Positions 17,033 to 26,315 are shown, counted from the first letter of the stretch. The stretch: DNA of 64,000 bases from Isoptericola dokdonensis DS-3 (GCF_001636295.1 NZ_CP014209.1:2480001-2544000); one strand, 5' to 3'. Notes: a model not told the origin generated them from the sequence alone. Numbers and translations: made by a program.

Positions 17033-18633
17033 GCCGCGCCCCCGCCGAGCTCGACGCGGCCGTCGACCAGGCGGTCGAGGTGCCACGGGTTGTCCGTGCG
17101 CAGGGGTGCGGGCAGCAGCTCCTCGGGCAGGTTCTGGTAGGCGACGGGACGCAGGAAGCGCTCGATCGCCAACGTCCCGACGGAGGTGGAGCGCCCGTCG
17201 GACGTCGCGGGGAACGGTCCGCCGTGCACCATCGCGTGCCCCACCTCGACGCCGGTCGGCCAGCCGTTGACGAGGATCCGCCCGACCTTGCGCTCCAGCA
17301 CGGGCAGCAGCCGGCGCGCGGAGGCGGTGTCGGCGGCGGTCAGGTGGAGCGTCGCGGTGAGCTGGCCCTCCAGGCGGCCGACGGCGGCGAGCAGCTCGTC
17401 GTCGTCGGCGTACCGCACGACCAGCGAGGCGGCGCCGAAGATCTCCTGCTCCAGCACCGGGTTGGCGAGGAACGTCGCGACGTCCGCGATGAAGACCTGC
17501 GGAGCCGGGGCGTTCTCCCCGGCTCCCGGCGTCCCCGCGCCGACGCGCTCCACGCCGTCCTGCCCGGCCAGCTCGTCGACGCCCTGGTGCCAGGCCGCGG
17601 CGATGCCGGCGGTGAGCATGGTCTGCCCGGTGGTGGCCGCCGCGGCACGGCCGACGGCGTCGACGAACGCGTCGCCGTCGTCGCCGCGCGGCACCAGCAC
17701 CACGCCGGGGGCGGTGCAGAGCTGGCCCGACGACCCGGTGACCGACGTCAGGTACGCCTGGGCGAGGCCGTCGACGTCGTCCTTCACCGCGCCCGGCAGC
17801 ACGACGACGGGGTTGACCGAGCTCATCTCGGCGTAGACGGGGATCGGCACCGGCCGGGACGCGGCCGCGGCCACGAGCGCCAGGCCGCCGCTGCGCGAGC
17901 CGGTGAACCCGACGGCCTGGATCACCGGGTCGGTGACCAGGGCGCGGCCCACCGCGGTACCGGGCCCGTGCACGAGGGAGAAGACGCCCGGGTGCAGGCC
18001 CGACTCCTCGACGGCGTCCGCGACGGCGCGGCCGACGAGCTCGCCGGTGCCGAGGTGTGCGGAGTGCGCCTTGACGACGACGGGGCAGCCCGCCGCGAGC
18101 GCCGAGGCGGTGTCGCCCCCGGCGGTGGAGAACGCGAGCGGGAAGTTGCTGGCGCCGAACACGGCGACGGGCCCGACGGGGATCTTGCGCTGCCGGATGT
18201 CGACGCGGGGCAGCGGGGTGCGGTCGGGCTGCGCGGGGTCGATGCGCACGCCGTGGTGGCCGCCCTGGCGCACCACGGCGGCGAACAGGCGGAGCTGGCC
18301 GGTGGTGCGGGCCAGCTCGCCGCGCAGCCGCGCCTCGGGCAGGCCGGTCTCCCGCATCGCGCGGTCGACGACGGCGTCCCCGACGGCCTCGACGTTGTCG
18401 GCGACGCGCTCCAGGAACTGTGCGTGCGGCTCCGGCGCGAGGGTGGAGAACGAGTCGAAGGCCTCCAGCGCGGCGGCCGTGGCGACCGTGACCTGGTCGG
18501 GGTCGAGCAGGGAGTAGGCGGGGGCGAGCTCCTCGCCGGTGGCGGGGTCGCGGCCGACGACGGTGCCGGCGGTCCCCTCCAGCGGGGCGCCCGCGACGAT
18601 CGAGTGGCCGGTGAGCACGGCGGTGGGGGTCAT
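17029..18633 (-). CDS. 2,5-dioxopentanoate (alpha-ketoglutarate semialdehyde) dehydrogenase
   Basis: A 534-residue aldehyde dehydrogenase. The catalytic Glu is in YAEMSSVNP and Cys in [11 protein letters not shown], with the Asn-type motif [11 protein letters not shown]. The [15 protein letters not shown] signatures and the length are those of KGSADH enzymes, which oxidise 2,5-dioxopentanoate to 2-oxoglutarate, the final step of aldarate breakdown. It overlaps gudD by 4 bp and follows kdgD by 23 bp. ATG at 18633; the frame is open further upstream but inside kdgD. Confidence 0.9.
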   Translation of the reverse strand: MTPTAVLTGHSIVAGAPLEGTAGTVVGRDPATGEELAPAYSLLDPDQVTVATAAALEAFDSFSTLAPEPHAQFLERVADNVEAVGDAVVDRAMRETGLPEARLRGELARTTGQLRLFAAVVRQGGHHGVRIDPAQPDRTPLPRVDIRQRKIPVGPVAVFGASNFPLAFSTAGGDTASALAAGCPVVVKAHSAHLGTGELVGRAVADAVEESGLHPGVFSLVHGPGTAVGRALVTDPVIQAVGFTGSRSGGLALVAAAASRPVPIPVYAEMSSVNPVVVLPGAVKDDVDGLAQAYLTSVTGSSGQLCTAPGVVLVPRGDDGDAFVDAVGRAAAATTGQTMLTAGIAAAWHQGVDELAGQDGVERVGAGTPGAGENAPAPQVFIADVATFLANPVLEQEIFGAASLVVRYADDDELLAAVGRLEGQLTATLHLTAADTASARRLLPVLERKVGRILVNGWPTGVEVGHAMVHGGPFPATSDGRSTSVGTLAIERFLRPVAYQNLPEELLPAPLRTDNPWHLDRLVDGRVELGGGAA

Positions 18634-18656
18634 GACTTCCTTCCTTCGCGGTGTCG

Positions 18657-19601
18657 TCAGCGGGTGAGGGCGGACTCGGTGGGGCGGACGCCCGCGGCGT
18701 CGACGAGCGCCCGCAGGTCGTCGACGTCGGCGGCCGTGAGGTCCTGCAGGGGCGGGCGGACGCCGCCCAGGTCGCGGCCGACGGCGCGCAGGCCGCCCTT
18801 GACGATCGACACCCCGTAGCCCTTCGCACGGTCCCGGATGTCGAGGTACGGCAGCACGAACCTGTTGAGCTTCTCGGTGACGGCGTCGCGGTCCTGCGCA
18901 CGGACGTCGCGGTAGAACGCGAGGGCGAACTCGGGCACGAAGTTGTACATCGCCGAGGAGTAGGTGCTCATGCCGAGCTGGAGCAGCGGCAGGGCGTAGG
19001 TCTCCGCGGTGGGCAGGCCGCCGAGGTAGAAGAGCCGGTCGCCGTTGCGGGCGTAGACCCGGGTGAGGTGCTCGATGTCGCCGACGGCGTCCTTGAAGCC
19101 GATGAAGTTGGGGTGCCGGTCGGCGAGCCGTGCGACGGTCTCGGCGGAGTAGATCGCGTTGGCCCGGTTGTAGACGATGACGCCGGTGCCGGTGGCGGCG
19201 CAGACCGCGGAGGCGTGCTCGAGCAGGCCCTGCTGGTCGCACTCGGTGAGGTAGGGCGGCAGGAGCAGCACGCCCTCGGCCCCGGCGGCCTCGGCGGCGC
19301 GGGCGTTCTCGACGGCCTGCGCGGTGTTGCCGCCGGCGCTGCCGAGCACGGGGGTGCGGCCCTGGGCGGACTCCACGGCCAGCCGGAACACACGGGCGGC
19401 CTCAGTCGGCGTGAGGCTGAAGCCCTCGCCCGTCCCGCCCGCGGCGAACAGCCCGCCGACGTCGAAGCTGGTCTGCCAGTCGATGTGCTCGCGGTACCGC
19501 GCCTCGTCCACGTCGCCGTCGGCGGTGAACGGGGTGACGGGGAACGACAGCAGGCCGTCCTTGAGCGTTCGGGCAAGGTCCGCGGGTGAGTACGTGGCCA
19601 C
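18657..19601 (-). CDS. kdgD: 5-dehydro-4-deoxyglucarate dehydratase
   Basis: A 314-residue DHDPS/NAL-family TIM barrel that converts 5-keto-4-deoxyglucarate to 2,5-dioxopentanoate, water and CO2. Signatures are [28 protein letters not shown], the Tyr in [12 protein letters not shown], and the Schiff-base Lys in [14 protein letters not shown] start behind AGGAGGGGCC. It is the first gene of the aldarate operon and has a LysR-type site 68-97 bp upstream. Confidence 0.93.
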   Translation of the reverse strand: MATYSPADLARTLKDGLLSFPVTPFTADGDVDEARYREHIDWQTSFDVGGLFAAGGTGEGFSLTPTEAARVFRLAVESAQGRTPVLGSAGGNTAQAVENARAAEAAGAEGVLLLPPYLTECDQQGLLEHASAVCAATGTGVIVYNRANAIYSAETVARLADRHPNFIGFKDAVGDIEHLTRVYARNGDRLFYLGGLPTAETYALPLLQLGMSTYSSAMYNFVPEFALAFYRDVRAQDRDAVTEKLNRFVLPYLDIRDRAKGYGVSIVKGGLRAVGRDLGGVRPPLQDLTAADVDDLRALVDAAGVRPTESALTR

Positions 19602-19668
19602 GTGGCCCCTCCTGTGACAGACGTCGACGTCGGCGAATGGTTCTGTCGGTCAACCTACGAAGCCATCA

Positions 19669-19698
19669 CGATGCCTGTCCAAGCCCGAGTCGGCATCG
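19669..19698 (-). promoter_or_regulatory. LysR-type binding site upstream of kdgD
   Basis: 30-bp site with perfect arms cgATGCC...GGCATcg and 16 bp between ATGCC and GGCAT. The inner bases are conserved in the site at 20646-20675 (shared core TGTCyAAGCCmGA). It is placed for activation of the kdgD operon by the adjacent LysR protein. Confidence 0.7.
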
Positions 19699-19733
19699 AT
19701 TCATGCCGGGCGAGCATCGCTGCCGGGTGCGCT

Positions 19734-20615
19734 CTAGTCCTGGTCGGAGCGCAGGTGGTGCAGCAGCTGGTGCAGCGCAGGGTTCTTCGACGTCCGGTCC
19801 CAGATGGCGTGCAGCTCCACCACGCCGTGCGGCACGTCCGCCAGCTCGAGGAACCGCACCCCGGGAAGGCCGAGCAGCCGCGCCGACTCGGGCACGAACG
19901 CCACCCCACGGCCCGCCCCGACCAGCGAGCACATCGTGAGGATCTGGCTCACGACGTGCACGACGTCCGCGTGCGACAGGTCCACGTACCGCACGACCAT
20001 GTCGTAGAAGTAGCGCGCCTTCGTCGGGTGGTGGCCGATGATCGGCAGGTCGCGCAGGTCCGCGGCGCGCACCGCGTACGACGTGGCGAGCGGGTGCGAC
20101 TCCGGCACGACGAGCACGAGGTCCTCGGACAGCAGCAGCCGGGAGTCGAACAGCTCGTCGTCGAAGGGTGGCCGCCCGAGCGCGAGGTCGAGCTCGCCGC
20201 GCCGGATCGCCTCGATCTGCTCGATCGTGACGAGCTCCTGGAGGTCGAGGTCGACGGCGGGCATGACCTCGGAGATGGTCTGCATCAGCGTGCCGAGCAG
20301 GCTGAACCCGGTGGCGGCGGTGAAGCCGAGCCGCAGGACGCCCGCACGGCCGGCCGCGATCCGGCGGGCGAGGGCCGGTGCGGCGTCCGCGGCGGTGAGC
20401 AGCCGACGCGCCTCGGCGAGGAACACCGTGCCGGCGCTGGTGAGCTCGACGTGCCGGTTGTCGCGGTCGAGGAGCGCGACGCCGACGGCACGCTCCAGCT
20501 TCTGCACCTGCCGGCTCAGCGGCGGCTGCGTCATGCTCAGGCGTTCCGCCGCGCGCCCGAAGTGCAGCTCCTCCGCGACCGCCACGAAGCAGCGGACCTG
20601 GTCGAGGGTGTACAT
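19734..20615 (-). CDS. LysR family transcriptional regulator of the aldarate genes
   Basis: A 293-residue LTTR. The N-terminal winged HTH is clear: LDQVRCFVAVAEELHFGRAA, then SMTQPPLSRQVQKLERAVG. The effector domain follows. It sits between the kdgD operon (same strand) and the divergent tctCBA operon. A related 30-bp palindromic site precedes each of these, so it probably senses an aldarate or its product and controls both. ATG at 20615. Confidence 0.88.
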   Translation of the reverse strand: MYTLDQVRCFVAVAEELHFGRAAERLSMTQPPLSRQVQKLERAVGVALLDRDNRHVELTSAGTVFLAEARRLLTAADAAPALARRIAAGRAGVLRLGFTAATGFSLLGTLMQTISEVMPAVDLDLQELVTIEQIEAIRRGELDLALGRPPFDDELFDSRLLLSEDLVLVVPESHPLATSYAVRAADLRDLPIIGHHPTKARYFYDMVVRYVDLSHADVVHVVSQILTMCSLVGAGRGVAFVPESARLLGLPGVRFLELADVPHGVVELHAIWDRTSKNPALHQLLHHLRSDQD

Positions 20616-20645
20616 GCGCCTCCTTGATGCCTTCCTTGGATCAAG

Positions 20646-20675
20646 TCATGCCGTTTCTGGCTTAGACAGGCATCG
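20646..20675. promoter_or_regulatory. LysR-type site in the lysR-tctC divergent region
   Basis: Read on the minus strand it begins CGATGCCTGTCTAAGCC and ends GGCATGA. It shares most bases with the site at 19669-19698, including the ATGCC and GGCAT arms at the same 16-bp spacing. It is 31-60 bp before the lysR start and 79-108 bp before tctC, the usual place for LTTR autoregulation plus divergent activation. Confidence 0.7.
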
Positions 20676-20753
20676 TACGACCGCCCTACTGTCGAGAAGC
20701 CCCAGCACTGCGGTGCCCGCACCGCACCGGACGTCTCAACGAGGAGAACCCTG

Positions 20754-21752
20754 ATGACACCCGCACGCCGGACCCTCACCGGGGCCGCCGCCGCCGCCAC
20801 CGTCCTCGCCCTCGCCGCCTGCGGCGGCAACGTCGGGGGCGGCTCCGACGCCGGGTCGTCGGCCGCCTATCCGTCCGGCCCCGTCACCCTCACCGTCGGT
20901 CAGGACGCCGGCGGCTCCACCGACCTCATCGCACGCGCCGTCGCCGACGGCATGGCGGACGACCTCGGTGTCGCGGTCCCCGTCGTCAACCGCGCCGGGG
21001 CCAACGGCGCCGTCGCCACCCAGGAGGTCGCGGCCAAGCCCGCGAACGGGCAGGACCTCGTCCTGCTCAACGCCTCCCTCATCACCATCACGCCTCTGGC
21101 CGTCTCCGAGGACGAGGCCGTCAGCCTCGACGAGCTCGACGTCATCAAGGGCCTGTCGCAGGACGACTACGTGCTGGTCGCCAGCAAGGAGTCCGGGTTC
21201 CAGACCCTCGACGACCTCGAGGCGGCCTCCGGCGACCTCACCTACGGCACCACCGGCGTCGGCACCGGCTCCCAGCTCGCCCAGGCGCTGCTGTTCGCGC
21301 AGGCGGAGATCGAGGGCCAGGACATCCCGTTCGACTCCGGCTCGCCCGCCCTCACCGCCGTCGTCGGCGACCAGGTCCAGGTCGCGACCATCCAGCTCGG
21401 CGAGGCCAAGCCGCAGATCGACGCCGGCAACGTCGTGCCGCTCCTCGCGTTCTCCCAGGAGCGCAACCAGTTCCTGCCCGACGTCCCGACCGCCGCGGAG
21501 GAGGGCTACGACGTCCCCGTCGCGCAGTACCGCGCCCTCGCCGCACCGAAGGGTCTGCCCGACGACGTCAAGGCCCGGCTCGTGGAGTCCGTGGACGCGG
21601 CGATCGCCACCGACACCTACCAGCAGTTCAACGAGAACCAGCTGCTGACCCCCCACGAGATCTCCGGCGACGAGGTGGTCACCGAATGGACCGAGCTGGC
21701 CGACAGGTACGAGGAGCTGACCGAGGAGTACGGCATCTCCCTCACGGAGTGA
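20754..21752 (+). CDS. tctC: Tripartite tricarboxylate transporter, substrate-binding lipoprotein
   Basis: A 332-residue periplasmic-type binding protein of the Bug/TctC family. A lipoprotein signal with lipobox LAAC ends at about residue 23. The mature part shows YPSGPVTLTVGQDAGGSTDLIAR, PVVNRAGANGAVATQEV and GTTGVGTGSQLA. It would deliver the substrate to the TctAB membrane complex. ATG behind a GAGGAGAAC ribosome site. The pathway genes around it suggest glucarate or galactarate as substrate. Confidence 0.9.
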   Translation: MTPARRTLTGAAAAATVLALAACGGNVGGGSDAGSSAAYPSGPVTLTVGQDAGGSTDLIARAVADGMADDLGVAVPVVNRAGANGAVATQEVAAKPANGQDLVLLNASLITITPLAVSEDEAVSLDELDVIKGLSQDDYVLVASKESGFQTLDDLEAASGDLTYGTTGVGTGSQLAQALLFAQAEIEGQDIPFDSGSPALTAVVGDQVQVATIQLGEAKPQIDAGNVVPLLAFSQERNQFLPDVPTAAEEGYDVPVAQYRALAAPKGLPDDVKARLVESVDAAIATDTYQQFNENQLLTPHEISGDEVVTEWTELADRYEELTEEYGISLTE

Positions 21753-21778
21753 CCAGCCGACGACGCCCGAGGAGCAGC

Positions 21779-22378
21779 ATGATGACGACCCAGCACCCCG
21801 AGACCCCGACGCCGCGCGAGCCCGCGCCGACGCCCCCGGCCGACGACGCTGCGTCGCCCGCGGACGCACCGACGCTGCGCGAGGTGGTCACCGGGGCCAC
21901 CGCCGAGAGCGAGTCCGAGGCCGACGAGCAGCTCCCGCCGCCCGCCGGTGGCGTCGCGAACCTCGCCGCCGCCCTGGTCACCCTCGGGCTCGGGGTGCTG
22001 GGCGTCGTCGTCTCCGTCGCGCTGGGGATCGGCACCCCCGCCCAGCCGGGATCAGGCATGTGGCCGCTCGCGGTCAGCGTCGCGCTCGTCGTGCTGTCCC
22101 TCGCGCAGCTCGTCGTCGGCCGTGCGGGCGGCGACGGGGAGAAGTTCACACGGCACTCCTGGTACCCGGTCGTCGGGCTGGTCACGCTGCTCGGCATGGT
22201 GGCCCTGCTGCCCGTCGTCGGGTTCGAGATCCCGTCCCTGCTGCTCTGCCTCGTGTGGACGAAGTTCCTCGGCGGGGAGACCTGGCGGTCCGCCGTCCTC
22301 ACGTCCGTCGTCACGACCGGGGCGCTCTACGCGATCTTCGTCGGGGCGCTCGGCACCAACGTCCCCCACCTGTTCTGA
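21779..22378 (+). CDS. tctB: Tripartite tricarboxylate transporter, small membrane subunit
   Basis: A 199-residue protein with four hydrophobic segments after an unusually long acidic, Pro/Thr-rich cytosolic N-terminus (about 60 residues). This is the TctB family topology. The start is one of two adjacent ATGs (21779 or 21782) behind GGAGCAGC. It lies between tctC and tctA with gaps of 26 and 21 bp. Confidence 0.85.
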   Translation: MMTTQHPETPTPREPAPTPPADDAASPADAPTLREVVTGATAESESEADEQLPPPAGGVANLAAALVTLGLGVLGVVVSVALGIGTPAQPGSGMWPLAVSVALVVLSLAQLVVGRAGGDGEKFTRHSWYPVVGLVTLLGMVALLPVVGFEIPSLLLCLVWTKFLGGETWRSAVLTSVVTTGALYAIFVGALGTNVPHLF

Positions 22379-22399
22379 CCCGCGCGAAGGAGACGCCAC

Positions 22400-23923
22400 G
22401 TGGACAACCTGCAGAACGTCGTCGCCGGGTTCGAGGTCGTGCTCGAGCCGACCAACCTCCTGTACTGCCTCCTCGGGGTCGTCATCGGGATGCTGGTCGG
22501 CGTGCTGCCCGGCCTCGGACCGGCGGCCACGATCGCCATCCTGCTGCCCCTCACCTACGGCATCGAGCCGGTCACCGCCATCATCATGCTCGCCGGGATC
22601 TTCTACGGCGCCCAGTACGGCGGCACCATCACGTCCGTGCTGCTCCGGCTGCCCGGTGAGGCCAGCTCGGTCGTCACCGTGCTCGACGGCCACGCCCTGG
22701 CACGTCAGGGCAAGGCCGGGACCGCGCTCGGCATCGCCGCGATCGGCTCGTTCGTCGGCGGCACCATCGCCATCGTCGGCCTGACCTTCCTCGCGCCGCT
22801 CGTCGCCGGCTTCGCCCTCGACTTCGGCCCGCCCGAGTACGCGGCGCTCGCCCTGCTCGGCATCCTGCTGGTGGCGACCATCGCCTCCGGCGCCCGTGTC
22901 AAGGCGCTCATCGCCGCCGTCGTCGGGCTGCTCCTGGCCACCGTCGGGCGCGACGCCTTCACCGGCGTCGAGCGGTTCACGTTCGGCAACCTCGACCTGG
23001 CCGACGGCATCGACTTCGTCCCCGTCGCGATGGGCCTGTTCGGGCTCGGCGAGATCCTCTACAACCTGGAGGAGCGCCACCGCGCCGTGCACGCGCCCCG
23101 CAAGGTGACGAACGTGTGGCCGTCACGTCAGGACCTGCGCCAGTCGTCCGGCGCCGTGGGCCGCGGCTCCGTCCTCGGGTTCTTCCTCGGCGTCCTGCCC
23201 GGAGGTGGCGCCACGATCGCGTCGATGGCCGCCTACGCGACGGAGAAGCGCCGCGCCAAGGACCCGTCCCGGTTCGGCAAGGGCGCGATCGAGGGCGTCG
23301 CCGGGCCGGAGACCGCGAACAACGCCGCCGCGACCAGCTCGTTCATCCCGCTGCTGACGCTCGGCATCCCCGCCAACGCCACCATGGCCCTCATGTTCGG
23401 CGCGCTGCTCATCCAGGGCGTCACCCCCGGCCCGCAGCTCGTCGACCAGGACCCGGAGCTCTTCTGGGGCGTCGTCAACTCGATGTACATCGGGAACGTG
23501 CTGCTCCTGATCATGTCGATCCCGCTGGTGGGGATCTTCGTGCGGATCCTGCGGGTGCGGCCCGCGATCCTCGCGCCCGTCACGGCCCTCATCACGCTGC
23601 TCGGCGCGTACACGATCAACAACTCCGTGTTCGACGTCCTGCTGGTCGTCCTGTTCGGCGCCGTCGGCTACCTCATGAAGAAGTTCGGCTTCGAGCCCGG
23701 ACCCCTCGTCCTGGCCTTCGTCCTGGGCTCCCTGCTCGAGGAGAGCGTGCGCCGCTCGCTGCTGCTGTTCGGCGGCGACCCCACCGGGTTCCTGACCCGC
23801 CCGATCTCGGCCGTCCTGCTGGCGCTGTTCGTCGTCGTCGCCGTCTGGCCGATCATCCGTTCCACCCGCCGGCGCCGCAGCGCCGCGCAGGACACCATCG
23901 ACCGCGAAGGAGCATCCGTATGA
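22400..23923 (+). CDS. tctA: Tripartite tricarboxylate transporter, large membrane subunit
   Basis: A 507-residue protein with about 11-12 helices. The TctA signatures are GMLVGVLPGLGPAATIAIL near residue 30 and its pseudo-repeat GFFLGVLPGGGATIASM near residue 260, plus GAQYGGTITSVLLRLPGE. GTG start behind AAGGAGACG. The stop overlaps the ATG of a universal stress protein gene by 4 bp. Confidence 0.93.
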   Translation: MDNLQNVVAGFEVVLEPTNLLYCLLGVVIGMLVGVLPGLGPAATIAILLPLTYGIEPVTAIIMLAGIFYGAQYGGTITSVLLRLPGEASSVVTVLDGHALARQGKAGTALGIAAIGSFVGGTIAIVGLTFLAPLVAGFALDFGPPEYAALALLGILLVATIASGARVKALIAAVVGLLLATVGRDAFTGVERFTFGNLDLADGIDFVPVAMGLFGLGEILYNLEERHRAVHAPRKVTNVWPSRQDLRQSSGAVGRGSVLGFFLGVLPGGGATIASMAAYATEKRRAKDPSRFGKGAIEGVAGPETANNAAATSSFIPLLTLGIPANATMALMFGALLIQGVTPGPQLVDQDPELFWGVVNSMYIGNVLLLIMSIPLVGIFVRILRVRPAILAPVTALITLLGAYTINNSVFDVLLVVLFGAVGYLMKKFGFEPGPLVLAFVLGSLLEESVRRSLLLFGGDPTGFLTRPISAVLLALFVVVAVWPIIRSTRRRRSAAQDTIDREGASV

Positions 23924-24315
23924 GCATCGTCGTGGGGTACGTCCCGACAGCCGTGGGCGAGGCGGCGACCACGGCGGCCATCGCCGAGGCCCGCCTGCGC
24001 GGCGAGGAGCTCCTGGTCCTCAACTCGGCGCGGGAGGGCTCGCTCGTCGAGTCGACCGTCGCCAGCGACGACGACCTCTCCCGCGTCCTGGCCGACGCCG
24101 CGGCCGCGGGCGTCGTCGCGCGGGTCGTGCGCGGCACGCACCGCGACGACTTCAGCGAGGAGATCCTCGAGCTGGCCGCCGCGCACGACGCCAGCCTGAT
24201 CGTCATCGGGCTGCGTCGGCGCAGCCCGGTCGGCAAGTTCATCATGGGGTCTGTCGCGCAGCGGATCCTGCTCCAGGCCGAGCACCCCGTGCTGGCGGTC
24301 AAGCCACGCGCCTGA
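23920..24315 (+). CDS. Universal stress protein (UspA family) in the transporter operon
   Basis: A 131-residue single Usp domain. The ATP-binding motif G-2x-G-9x-G is seen as IGLRRRSPVGKFIMGSVAQ. The ATGA overlap with tctA couples its translation to the transporter. In Halomonas the Usp TeaD modulates the TeaABC TRAP transporter, so a similar role on TctABC is plausible but inferred. It ends convergent with the GntR gene, 21 bp away. Confidence 0.87.
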   Translation: MSIVVGYVPTAVGEAATTAAIAEARLRGEELLVLNSAREGSLVESTVASDDDLSRVLADAAAAGVVARVVRGTHRDDFSEEILELAAAHDASLIVIGLRRRSPVGKFIMGSVAQRILLQAEHPVLAVKPRA

Positions 24316-24336
24316 CCGTTCCGCCGGGCGGGCGCG

Positions 24337-25020
24337 TCAGCGCGCCTGCCCGGTCTCCGCGAGGAGACGCCGCCGCGAGGCGGCCAGGTGGACCCGCATC
24401 GCCGCCGCGGCGGCGAGCGGGTCCTGGCCCGTCAGGGCGTCCAGCACCGCGCGGTGCTCCTGCACGACCGTGACGAAGCGGTCGCCCTCGGGAGGATCGA
24501 GCCGGCCGCGCGGCATGGCGATCATCTGCGGACCGAGCCGGTCGACGGCGTCCAGCAGGTACCGGTTGTGCGAGGCCTCCGCGACGAGCCGGTGGAACCC
24601 GAAGTCGTGCTGCATGGCGGTGGAGGGGTGGTCGTACGCCGTGCGCAGGTCGTCGAGGCGGGCCGTCAGCGCGGCGAGCTGCGCCGGGGTGCGACGCTCC
24701 GCCGCGAGTGCTGCCGTCTGCGTCTCGAGGCCCAGGCGGTAGTCGAGGAGCGCGAGGCGGTCCTCGACGGTGCGGGCGAGAGGGGCGGCACCGGCGTCGT
24801 CGGCCGGCGGCGTCAGCGCGTACGAGCCGCTGCCCCGCCGGGTGTGGACGAGACCCTCGTTGTTGAGGCGGGCGACGGCCTCGCGCACGACCGTGCGGCT
24901 CACGCCGTGCTCGGCGGCGAGGCGCGGCTCGCTGGGCAGCTTCTCGCCCGGAGCGATCACCCCGTCGACGATCTGCGCGCGGAGCGTGGCGACCAGGGCG
25001 CTGCTCAGGGTCGGTGGCAT
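24337..25020 (-). CDS. GntR family regulator (FadR/FCD subfamily)
   Basis: A 227-residue protein. The N-terminal wHTH reads LRAQIVDGVIAPGEKLPSEP, then LAAEHGVSRTVVREAVARL. The helical FCD domain has metal-site His residues in DFGFHRLVAEASHNRYL and EHRAVLDAL. It is the second gene after the galactarate-type dehydratase (70-bp gap), and a perfect inverted repeat in that gene's promoter is its likely operator. It probably represses the dehydratase until an aldarate is present. Confidence 0.88.
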   Translation of the reverse strand: MPPTLSSALVATLRAQIVDGVIAPGEKLPSEPRLAAEHGVSRTVVREAVARLNNEGLVHTRRGSGSYALTPPADDAGAAPLARTVEDRLALLDYRLGLETQTAALAAERRTPAQLAALTARLDDLRTAYDHPSTAMQHDFGFHRLVAEASHNRYLLDAVDRLGPQMIAMPRGRLDPPEGDRFVTVVQEHRAVLDALTGQDPLAAAAAMRVHLAASRRRLLAETGQAR

Positions 25021-25090
25021 GGCCCCATGCTTCCATCCCGTCCGCGGCCGGCGGCGGGGCCCCGGAGGGCTCGCCCGCCGCCGACCGGGT

Positions 25091-26224
25091 TCATCGCGTG
25101 CCGACGAGCACGCTGTCCGTGGTCCAGGCCCGCGCCTGGTCGGTGAGGGTGACGCCGAGCCCAGGGCGGTCCGGGACGAGCATCCGGCCGTCCTTCGTCT
25201 CCAGGCGCTCCTCGAAGAGCGGGTCGAGCCAGTCGAAGTGCTCGACCCACGGCTCGCGGGGGTAGGTGGCCGCGAGGTGCAGGTGAATCTCCATGGCGAA
25301 GTGCGGTGCCAGGTCGAGGCCCGCCTGGTCGGCGAGGGTCAGGAGCCGCAGGAACTGGGTGATCCCGCCGACGCGGGGGGCGTCGGGCTGGATGATGTCG
25401 CACGCCCGGGTCGCGATGAGGCGCTCGTGCTCGGCCACGGACGCGAGCATCTCGCCCGTCGCGATCGGCGTGTCCAGGGCCGCGGCGAGCGCGGCGTGAC
25501 CCTCGGCGTCGTAGGCGTCGAGCGGCTCCTCGATCCACACCAGGTCGTACGGCTCCAGGCGGCGGCCCATGCGCAGGGCGGTGGTGCGGTCCCACTGCTG
25601 GTTCGCGTCGACCATGAGGGGGACGTCGGGCCCGATGTGCTCTCGTACGGCCTCGACGCGCGCGAGATCGGTGCGGTTGTCGGGCAGGCCGACCTTGATC
25701 TTGATGCCACCGATGCCCTCCTCGATCGAGCGGGTGGCGCGGTCCTTGACCTCGCCGATGCTCGCGTTGAGGAACCCGCCGGACGTGTTGTAGGTGCGCA
25801 CGGAGTCGCGGTGGGCACCGAGCAGCTTGGCCAGCGGCAGGTCCGCCCGCTTGGCCTTGAGGTCGTACAGCGCGATGTCGATCGCCGCGAGCGCCTGGGT
25901 GGCGACGCCGGACCGGCCGACGGAGGCTCCCGCCCAGAGCAGCCTGGTGTAGAGCTTCGCGATGTCGTTCGGGTCCTCGCCGATCGCGGCGGAGGCGACC
26001 TCCTGGGCGTGCGCGTACTGGGCGGGCCCGCCCGCCCGCTTGGAGTACGAGAAGCCGAGGCCGGTGTGACCCTGCTCGGTGGTGATCTCGGCGACGAGGA
26101 ACACCACCTCGGTCATCGGCTTCTGGCGGCCGGTGAAGACCTTCGCGTCGGAGATCGCCGTGGCCAGCGGGAGGGTGAGGGTGGAGAGCTCCACGCTCCG
26201 GACGGCATCGGGTCGGTACGGCAT
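25091..26224 (-). CDS. L-talarate/galactarate dehydratase-type enolase superfamily enzyme
   Basis: A 377-residue mandelate-racemase-type enzyme. It has the KxK base in GGIKIKVGLP, metal ligands in LMVDANQQWDR, VWIEEPLDAYDAEGH and TGEMLAS, and the His in LAPHFAMEIHLHLA, plus the EHFDWL end. This pattern is that of TalrD/GalrD enzymes, which dehydrate galactarate (and L-talarate) to 5-keto-4-deoxyglucarate, the kdgD substrate. The ATG at 26224 is chosen; the frame runs upstream through the promoter. Substrate preference is inferred. Confidence 0.82.
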   Translation of the reverse strand: MPYRPDAVRSVELSTLTLPLATAISDAKVFTGRQKPMTEVVFLVAEITTEQGHTGLGFSYSKRAGGPAQYAHAQEVASAAIGEDPNDIAKLYTRLLWAGASVGRSGVATQALAAIDIALYDLKAKRADLPLAKLLGAHRDSVRTYNTSGGFLNASIGEVKDRATRSIEEGIGGIKIKVGLPDNRTDLARVEAVREHIGPDVPLMVDANQQWDRTTALRMGRRLEPYDLVWIEEPLDAYDAEGHAALAAALDTPIATGEMLASVAEHERLIATRACDIIQPDAPRVGGITQFLRLLTLADQAGLDLAPHFAMEIHLHLAATYPREPWVEHFDWLDPLFEERLETKDGRMLVPDRPGLGVTLTDQARAWTTDSVLVGTR

Positions 26225-26286
26225 CGTGCTCCTTCGCGGTCTGCCGGGCCTGGGCGGCCCTCGCGGGACGGCCCCCGCTCGTGGTG

Positions 26287-26315
26287 AGCATACAAGTTTC
26301 TCACTTGTCTGACCA
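26287..26315 (-). promoter_or_regulatory. Promoter with GntR-type operator in the spacer
   Basis: On the minus strand TGGTCA (26315-26310) and TATGCT (26292-26287) stand 17 bp apart and drive the dehydratase gene. The perfect inverted repeat ACAAGT-N5-ACTTGT (26292-26308) fills the spacer, so a bound repressor would block the polymerase. The GntR gene of this operon is the likely binder. Confidence 0.65.

Noticed and set aside
12668..17140. Open frame of 1490 codons on the plus strand, and others such as 8823-11918 and 34913-38452
   Set aside because: They lie antisense to clearly recognised genes and have Arg/Gly/Pro-rich, low-complexity translations. They are GC-driven shadows.
15707..18901. 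1064-codon frame that would fuse gudD to more sequence
   Set aside because: The extra N-terminal part is antisense-like, out of frame over the real dehydrogenase gene. gudD starts at 17032.
24316..24336. Terminator between the Usp and GntR genes
   Set aside because: Only weak, broken pairing is visible in the 21-bp gap, so no call was made.
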